From Branchiostoma floridae (Eukaryota; Chordata; Leptocardii; Amphioxiformes; Branchiostomatidae): a stretch of 23,176 nucleotides of DNA. A model generated the notes under the pieces. It saw only the letters and a list, made by a program, of their open reading frames with translations. It ran no database searches and had not been told where the DNA came from. Position numbers and translations under genes: made by a program. Below, one piece after another: positions 17,502-23,176 of this stretch. The stretch spans positions 1-23,176 of the forward strand of contig NW_023365867.1 in the NCBI RefSeq assembly GCF_000003815.2. The letters are read 5' to 3'. Numbering within the stretch: the stretch's first letter is position 1; each line of letters begins with the position of its first letter.

Positions 17502-17866
17502 CCGTCAACGCTATCGCAAAATGAACCGTGCGATTTAACGACAACTCCTCAAATGTTACATGACCAGTGTTTTACTGCAAATCAAGAAACATTTTCCTTT
17601 CCTAGACTTTGCTAATGAGCGCTGCAATGTTTTCTGTACGAGTAGAGGTCATGGATAAACAGTATTCTTACAACGTTTATTTGAAGGGCTAAGAAGGGCT
17701 GAGAATTGTCGTAAAAACGCACGGTACATTGCGTTTATTTGAAGGGCTGAGAAGGGCTGAGAATTGTCGTAAAAACGCACGGTACATTTTGCGACCATAG
17801 CAGACCCATCCAAGGACGAACCATTAAACCGGGCACAAAGCCGGGCGCCTTCGGCGCCCCGGCAAA
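17392..17866 (+). repeat. Left copy of a ~475-bp near-identical duplication
   Basis: It matches 18661-19135 at a constant offset of 1269 without indels; I noted only two substitutions (near 17834 and 17851). It comprises the right arm of the fold-back element, a 58-bp tandem duplication (17674-17731, 17732-17789) and a GC-rich hairpin. The second copy starts directly at the end of the assembly gap. Confidence 0.9.
17841..17862. repeat. GC-rich hairpin ending a repeat unit
   Basis: CCGGGCGCC and GGCGCCCCGG pair around a 3-base loop with one bulged base, followed by an A-run. The same structure ends the second copy (19110-19131). The two copies diverge within a few bases after it, so it may mark a 3' terminus of a repeat element. 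Confidence 0.5.
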
Positions 17867-18092
17867 AACATGTAGGTGCACTGCTGTACATGTTTTTGTA
17901 TTCTGTGCACTGCTGCACATAGAAAGGTTTGAATATGCAATAGAAAAGCTGCACTTCCGATACGTTTTTTCAACACACGTAAGCCAAAAGAAATCAATAA
18001 CCATAATCTATTAGGCTTACGTCATATTTCCACAAAAGGGCCCGGACGGGCAGTTTTGGCTGTATTAAATATTGAATCTGTTAACGGTATCG
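17867..18092. other. Non-coding flank before the assembly gap
   Basis: Unique-looking sequence with two related phrases (tgcactgctgtacatg and tgcactgctgcacata) near 17876 and 17908. No gene seen. Confidence 0.4.
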
Positions 18093-18660
18093 NNNNNNNN
18101 NNNNNNNNNNNNNNNNNNNNNNNNNNNNNNNNNNNNNNNNNNNNNNNNNNNNNNNNNNNNNNNNNNNNNNNNNNNNNNNNNNNNNNNNNNNNNNNNNNNN
18201 NNNNNNNNNNNNNNNNNNNNNNNNNNNNNNNNNNNNNNNNNNNNNNNNNNNNNNNNNNNNNNNNNNNNNNNNNNNNNNNNNNNNNNNNNNNNNNNNNNNN
18301 NNNNNNNNNNNNNNNNNNNNNNNNNNNNNNNNNNNNNNNNNNNNNNNNNNNNNNNNNNNNNNNNNNNNNNNNNNNNNNNNNNNNNNNNNNNNNNNNNNNN
18401 NNNNNNNNNNNNNNNNNNNNNNNNNNNNNNNNNNNNNNNNNNNNNNNNNNNNNNNNNNNNNNNNNNNNNNNNNNNNNNNNNNNNNNNNNNNNNNNNNNNN
18501 NNNNNNNNNNNNNNNNNNNNNNNNNNNNNNNNNNNNNNNNNNNNNNNNNNNNNNNNNNNNNNNNNNNNNNNNNNNNNNNNNNNNNNNNNNNNNNNNNNNN
18601 NNNNNNNNNNNNNNNNNNNNNNNNNNNNNNNNNNNNNNNNNNNNNNNNNNNNNNNNNNNN
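18093..18660. other. Assembly gap (N run)
   Basis: 568 unresolved bases. Any frame crossing it is meaningless. Confidence 1.
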
Positions 18661-19135
18661 TGCGATCTTAACTTATCAAAGCACACTGTATTTCGGTAGC
18701 TTTCATCCTTTATTAAGGTTATTCCGGGTTATTCCGGGTTATTCCGGGTTATTCCGCTAAATACCCGGACCCGTCAACGCTATCGCAAAATGAACCGTGC
18801 GATTTAACGACAACTCCTCAAATGTTACATGACCAGTGTTTTACTGCAAATCAAGAAACATTTTCCTTTCCTAGACTTTGCTAATGAGCGCTGCAATGTT
18901 TTCTGTACGAGTAGAGGTCATGGATAAACAGTATTCTTACAACGTTTATTTGAAGGGCTAAGAAGGGCTGAGAATTGTCGTAAAAACGCACGGTACATTG
19001 CGTTTATTTGAAGGGCTGAGAAGGGCTGAGAATTGTCGTAAAAACGCACGGTACATTTTGCGACCATAGCAGACCCATCCAAGGACGAACCATTAAACCG
19101 GGGACAAAGCCGGGCGCCTGCGGCGCCCCGGCAAA
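18661..19135 (+). repeat. Right copy of the ~475-bp duplication
   Basis: It starts exactly at the gap edge, so its left limit is unknown. It includes the same right arm of the fold-back element, CCGTCAACGC (18771-18780), the 58-bp tandem pair (18943-19000, 19001-19058) and the GC-rich hairpin. It could be a true duplicate or an unmerged allele. Confidence 0.9.
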
Positions 19136-20169
19136 AAGTCGGCATGGCCTAAGCAAAATTCGTGTTGATAGGAATATAATACTGTAGTTCAAGCAATAAA
19201 TCAGGAACATCCTGTAAATGATTGTGGGCATCACTGGGAAGATGAAGAATAGCCTGGGCCATAACTTTCATAAGCATAAGTTTAGTTTCTTTGAACACTA
19301 CAAATCACTGTCTCCTGTACTTATCTCGATAAGTGTGTTGGGTTCTTTAACTTTATCTGCAGAGATTTGATGCCTGAGGCTAACATCTGAACTTACAACA
19401 ATTGAATTGCATGAACTGAAGCTCCCTCCTCCTGGATGCCCTGAGCCATGGTATATAGAGAGGTAGCCCTGATACCAGACCCCGGCCAGATCTGAAAAAA
19501 TATCTGTAGAATATATCTGTAAAACATTTGAAATATATCTCATGAAAGATACATTTATAATAAAGGTGAGACATCCAGGTTAGCAATATTCAAGTACAAT
19601 TTAATCTCTCTTACTCTTATCTCTAGAACTTGACAAAACGGAGATCTACTTCCAAAAGTATACCTCCGTTTTTATCCAGTTGTAGAGTCATTGAATTGTA
19701 TTTGAACACATGAAAGATATTTTTGAGATCAAGCTGGATCTGGTATTATCAATCCAGGCTTATCAAACGGACAGTCAACATGATTCAACATCTCTTCACT
19801 GGTCCTCTGCCTGAGGACTCTCTAATAGTGGCAACATTTGGACCACTTCCCTGTAGCAAGTGATGTGGCCCCATGACCTATAATGTCATCCCCAGTAGGG
19901 GTTATTCCCTGAACTTGCCTTTATTGGCAGCTGTCTGCTGTCTGTGGAGGCCCGCTTGTCTCCAAGTAGATGGAGGGTGTGGCACAGAGTATAACGTTAG
20001 CCGAGTTTTTGAGACATTCAATGACCTGAAATGTGAAATGTCTCTCGGTTTTTCCGTATTTACGACAGACGAGCATTTGCCCCCTGAAATATGTAGAGAA
20101 ATGTTCGTAGTTGTCCACTGTATTCTGCCGATGCAGAGAAATGTTAAGACTCACAAAATAAATGTACTG
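19136..20169. other. Non-coding stretch, no supported gene
   Basis: Frames of 68-99 codons on either strand show no recognised domain. A short hairpin (AAAACGGAG ... CTCCGTTTT) lies at about 19635-19672. Confidence 0.4.
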
Positions 20170-20183
20170 TAATGTGTAAAAGG

Positions 20184-20408
20184 TCACCCAAGAGGTTAAA
20201 ATGGGTTGGCGTAGGGTCAACTACCCTACCTGTAAAACAGCCACCAGTTACAGAAGCACCGATGATAAGAATCCAAAAACCGGTCATGGGCAAGGAAGGG
20301 TCTCCACAAAGGGACCTGAGGAAGAAAGCCCAGAGGAGGGTACAATGGAGGACCATCATCGGTGGCCTATGTTCTGACCGGAACAAAGGGCCCAAGTAAG
20401 TAAGTAAG
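20184..20408 (+). mobile_element. 5'-truncated LINE 3' end with (TAAG)n tail
   Basis: A 14-bp direct repeat, TAATGTGTAAAAGG, flanks the insert (20170-20183 and 20409-20422). The insert ends in four units of TAAG/GTAA, a microsatellite tail typical of CR1/L2- or RTE-type LINEs and their SINEs. A frame runs through it to 20399 ending AQRRVQWRTIIGGLCSDRNK-GPK, similar in spirit to the C-terminus of LINE reverse-transcriptase proteins (A-x-DR-xx-WR pattern). The stop codon is supplied by the first TAA of the tail. Only about 70 codons remain, so it is dead. The exact clade is uncertain. Confidence 0.65.
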
Positions 20409-20422
20409 TAATGTGTAAAAGG

Positions 20423-21492
20423 GGAGATGTTTGCAGTGGTTTAATGTCAGCGTTTTTGACATGATCTCTTCAACACGAAAGGGAAAAGGAGGTTTTTGCA
20501 GTGTTTTGTATTTACAGTATGTTGAAATAATTCTGTGGCACAGGGACAATTCATTGGAAAATTTATATACACCCTTAATTCTTTTTTCTTTACAGCAAAT
20601 ATTCAATGCTGGACATACCCGAACATTGTTTTCCTTGTCCCTAAGCAACAACTTACTAACAGATGGACATTAACAAAAACCAGAAATCCCCAGCAATTCT
20701 CGGGGGCCCTCCCAGAATGTCAAGTTTCATCCCTGGAAGGCTCTGTTTCAATGTTATGTTTAGGGACCAACCATAACAAATTGCATGTGTGGGGAGGTCA
20801 ACATCGCAGGGAAATCACTTAAACTGCCAGAGAGTAGAGAAAAACTTTAACGTTAAGTACCATATAGTTTGCTAGGAGAATCTTGATTCATGGAGGAGTA
20901 TGAAAACATTGAAAGTAAAACTTGTCTTGAGTGTCTTTGAGATGTTCACTAAGTACTTAGATCCTCCAAGGATGTCGTGGCACATTCCTTCTTAGTCTTT
21001 AAGCCTTAGGTCAACTTTTAGTGTGCTGTTTAAACCCGGCTAAGTCACAAGGTCGTGTTGGGGTAGCTTGTATAAGAGGGTGTTGTTTATCGACAGCAAC
21101 CAGGCGCAACTTTTGCTTAGGGGTGTTGACTTATGTTAGGACACACAGAATGTCGTTATGCAGTCAGCATTGCAAAATCTTTGAAATTGTGGCTTTGAGA
21201 GTTCAGAGAGATGTTAATGTTGTTTTGCAGTAGCTTGATACTCAAGAATTTGCAAATGGAAGAAAAAACAAAACTGTCTTATGAAGGAACCTAAGGTTCC
21301 TTCATAAGTTAGTTACTTTTCTTGTCAGATCCAGACTCCCAGGGCCTTCATTGGGTACATGTTAATCTAACTGAAGAAGCAATATTTTCAAAGGTAGAAT
21401 AATAAAGTCAGTAATCTATATTATACTGCTCTGGACATTGTCTCTCTTCAATAATAGTTGAATATAATTGATTATCTTCAATTTTTCATGGT
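20423..21492. other. Non-coding stretch, no supported gene
   Basis: Frames up to 95 codons lack domains. The only strong structure is the hairpin at 21278-21308, listed separately. Confidence 0.4.
21278..21308. repeat. Perfect 14-bp inverted repeat with 3-base loop
   Basis: CTTATGAAGGAACC, TAA, GGTTCCTTCATAAG. The arms pair without mismatch. It is too short for a typical microRNA precursor and has no terminator context in a eukaryotic intergenic setting; it may be a remnant of a fold-back element. Confidence 0.85.
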
Positions 21493-21500
21493 CTGTAAGT

Positions 21501-21533
21501 CACCTCCAAGAGGATGAACTGAACTGAACTGAA
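21501..21533 (+). mobile_element. Very short LINE/SINE tail with (GAACT)n
   Basis: CTGTAAGT is repeated at 21493-21500 and 21534-21541. Between the copies is about 33 bp: cacctccaagagg followed by an atgaactgaactgaactgaa tail. This looks like an extremely 5'-truncated retroposon whose 3' microsatellite tail has the GAACT unit. It is a different family from the (TAAG)n insert. Confidence 0.5.
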
Positions 21534-21541
21534 CTGTAAGT

Positions 21542-22100
21542 TGTTGCAAAAGTTTCCAGACATACCTAAGTATTTTGACGTATTCTTAAACCATACTACC
21601 CTGAAACAGCTGGAGACAGATGTCATAATCTAAAATTAGACACATATTTTCCTAACTCAAGTGTTTTGGCATGCCAAGAGGGTCGCTTAGACACGGTTCG
21701 ATAGTGCTGAAGTCAGCAAATAAAACACCAACAAGCAACAATCAGTTTTCATAAACTGAGCATTGTCTGAGGATACTTGACCTTGAAGGAAAGAATAACA
21801 GTCAGCTGACCTTGGCTTTGTTTGTAAACAGGATGGTCTGATATCATAACAGACCTGAGTCAGCTTGGGTTTTCCATTGTTCTTCTCTGATGCCACATAA
21901 ATCATTTTCTGCTGACGCTTGTTTGGTTGGTCTTCAAGTAGTAGGAGAATTTTGGATCTTTTTATGCAAACAGTATTTTTTCAGTCCTGATGGCAATCCT
22001 GTTTTATCCAGTCTATATCAGCATTATAAAATGAATCATGTGTGCAATGAAAGTTTTATAATAAAGCATCCAATAGGTCAATGTTGATGTTAATATTATT
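21542..22100. other. Non-coding stretch, no supported gene
   Basis: No domain-bearing frame or clear exon was found; the 65-72 codon frames have no support. Confidence 0.4.
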
Positions 22101-22295
22101 TGTAACAGTGGGGTTCAAGCACCGGCAACCTACCATGCCAAACGCCTGTCAGGCTTTTTGCCAAATCGGTTGCGTGCTTGGTTTTGTGATCTTGGTTGCC
22201 CCGGGTGCGGCACGATAGGTCGCGGGTTTGAATCCCGGGAGCGAGCTTGGGGTAAAAACTGTTCTACTCACCTCTAGTAGAATGATCATTGTTAC
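22101..22295 (+). repeat. Solo LTR of the same TRIM family
   Basis: It begins TGTAACAGTGGGGTTC, the same 5' end as the LTRs at 535-1222 but on the + strand, and shares the block gccaaacgcctgtcaggctt (22138-22157) and a gttctactcacctct segment near its end. It also has a T-arm/B-box-like segment (cgcgggtttgaatcccggga, 22221-22240). No polypurine tract precedes it and no primer-binding site follows, so it is solo. Its 3' limit is approximate (ends ...gtcttac). It has diverged considerably and its tRNA-like block differs. Confidence 0.65.
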
Positions 22296-22412
22296 CGTCT
22301 TACCGAGCAACCTTAAGAAAAAGAAATTATCAGCAAAATAAGATTTTGCAGTTGGAGACTGATTCTAAAAATGAATGTACTCAATCTTCAAAATTTCTAC
22401 TGTCTCCTGTAG

Positions 22413-22545
22413 ATCCCACTGTCAGCCAGACCCAAGCAGAGCTCCGTCGGCAGCTGTGACAGCGGACTGAGAACACGGGAGGTCGCGTGTATCGACTACG
22501 AGGGGAACGCCGTCAGCGACCCGTTCTGTATGGAAGGGAGAAAAG
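22413..22545 (+). CDS. Probable internal exon encoding a thrombospondin type-1-like segment
   Basis: A strong acceptor (TGTCTCCTGTAG, ending at 22412) and a consensus donor (AAAAG|GTGAGT after 22545) bound 133 bp. Read in phase from 22413 there is no stop, and it encodes 44 residues with the core SCDSGLRTREVACIDYEGN followed by AVSDPFC. The C-x3-G-x-RTR-x-V-x-C-x-D spacing fits the second half of a TSP1 repeat as in ADAMTS or related extracellular proteins, although the usual tryptophans and the first cysteine lie outside or are missing. The segment is GC-richer than its surroundings, as expected for coding DNA. It is the only host-gene piece I can support; the other exons must lie outside the window. 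The gene cannot be named. Confidence 0.6.
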
Positions 22546-22633
22546 GTGAGTCCTTACTTTACAAGCAAGTCCTGCTAGCCTGGTAACCATGCCATTGGGA
22601 GCTCATTGGGATTGTTGCCCACCTATGTAACAC
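22546..22633 (+). other. Intron start downstream of the TSP1-like exon
   Basis: It begins with the donor GTGAGT. It contains ctagcctggtaaccatgcc (about 22577), which resembles the end of the small inverted-repeat element at 65-180. Confidence 0.4.
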
Positions 22634-22840
22634 TAGTTCACCTTAATCCGTGGGAAACCTAAATTCGTTGTTTTAAAAAAACTGAGTATTTAGAGGTTTT
22701 AGGTCAATGACGTGGGTTTCAAATGTTTACATTTTCAAGACATTGTAATGTGAAACTACCTTCTATTGACTTAACGATCCCCCAATACCGTAATTCTATA
22801 TACAACGGATATAGGTTACTCTACGGATAAAGGTGAACTA
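22634..22840. mobile_element. MITE-like inverted-repeat element, 207 bp
   Basis: The termini TAGTTCACCTTAATCCGT (22634-22651) and ACGGATAAAGGTGAACTA (22823-22840) are inverted with one mismatch, and weaker inverted similarity continues inward for about 20 more bases (aacctaaattcgttg against its counterpart near 22803-22817). The AT-rich interior is non-coding. The target duplication is unclear. Confidence 0.6.
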
Positions 22841-23176
22841 ACGTTATCCAAAGGGGGCTGAAAAGATCATCATCATCTTGGGCTGATGAAAAGATGGGCT
22901 GACGAAAAAAGACAACCTTCTAGTGGTTGGTAGAAGTGGTGCCGATAAAATACACCAAATCTGGCCCATTGAAAATGGTCACCAGTCTGGCTCAATAAAA
23001 TTCCTGAGCAAAGGAAGTTGAACCAAAACCTGAAAACTTGCATATTAAAAGTGATACTTTTTTTTTACAAAATGACAGGTATCTTTGTGCAACAGGAAAT
23101 CAAATTAATATGGCCAAAGTTCTTATCAAAAAGTAAGATGCCAAGCCCAATAAATGTACTTAAGTTTAGTTTTAAA
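22841..23176. other. Non-coding right end, probably intronic
   Basis: Three gggctga(t/c)gaaaaga-like phrases occur between 22856 and 22912. No exon or RNA gene seen. Confidence 0.4.

Noticed and set aside
17649-18004. Open frames shared by the duplicated blocks (also 18918-19234)
   Set aside because: They occur in both copies because the DNA is duplicated; no domain or start context supports coding.
18056-18760. Open frames across the N run
   Set aside because: They consist mostly of unknown bases.
19298-19586. Minus-strand frames with a Gly/Ser-rich segment
   Set aside because: No recognisable family, splice sites or repeats; could be decayed repeat sequence.

Overview
The window is eukaryotic, most likely from an invertebrate deuterostome. 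Amphioxus (Branchiostoma) is my favoured guess, from the mix of small inverted-repeat elements, Helitron coding sequence, LINE tails and short GT-AG exons; this is inference, not proof. Nearly everything recognisable is mobile DNA. A 568-base run of N (18093-18660) is an assembly gap.

Left end (1-1300): a small inverted-repeat element (65-180), then a 688-bp miniature LTR retrotransposon (TRIM) on the minus strand (535-1222). It has identical outer LTRs, a perfect tRNA-Lys primer-binding site, a polypurine tract and a 5-bp target duplication. Its interior carries an older truncated LTR and a reverse copy of about 66 nt of a mature tRNA-Lys(CTT), including the post-transcriptional CCA. The LTRs themselves contain a tRNA-like block.

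1600-5650: an RPA70-like single-stranded DNA-binding protein gene (CDS 2696-3673, +) with a probable spliced 5' UTR and a CCAAT/TATA-type promoter region. It is followed by three tandem ~314-bp copies of its zinc-ribbon end and then by further segmental duplications.

5650-9100: no convincing gene. It holds a ~1.1-kb minisatellite (47-bp units in a 94-bp higher-order pattern).

9100-16400: the core of a Helitron on the minus strand. Two long ORFs (16030-13496 and 12783-9100) are the halves of one protein of about 1984 residues: an N-terminal C76/OTU-like cysteine protease, a 23-residue charged repeat, a DUF6570-like zinc region, a HUH Rep nuclease and a Pif1-type helicase. A 972-bp piggyBac-like non-autonomous element has inserted at a TTAA, and the two halves are exactly in phase across it. 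A 42-bp minisatellite lies just upstream of the start codon. RPA, Rep and helicase together form the usual Helitron replication toolkit, but the RPA gene is on the opposite strand and I could not find the Helitron termini, so its membership in the same element is inferred.

16400-23176: repeat-rich non-coding DNA. It includes a triplicated diverged module, a fold-back element with 10-bp iterations, a ~475-bp near-identical duplication on the two sides of the assembly gap, a 5'-truncated LINE tail with a 14-bp target duplication, a second very short LINE-like tail, a solo LTR of the same TRIM family in the opposite orientation, one probable host exon (thrombospondin type-1-like, 22413-22545, +), and a 207-bp inverted-repeat element.
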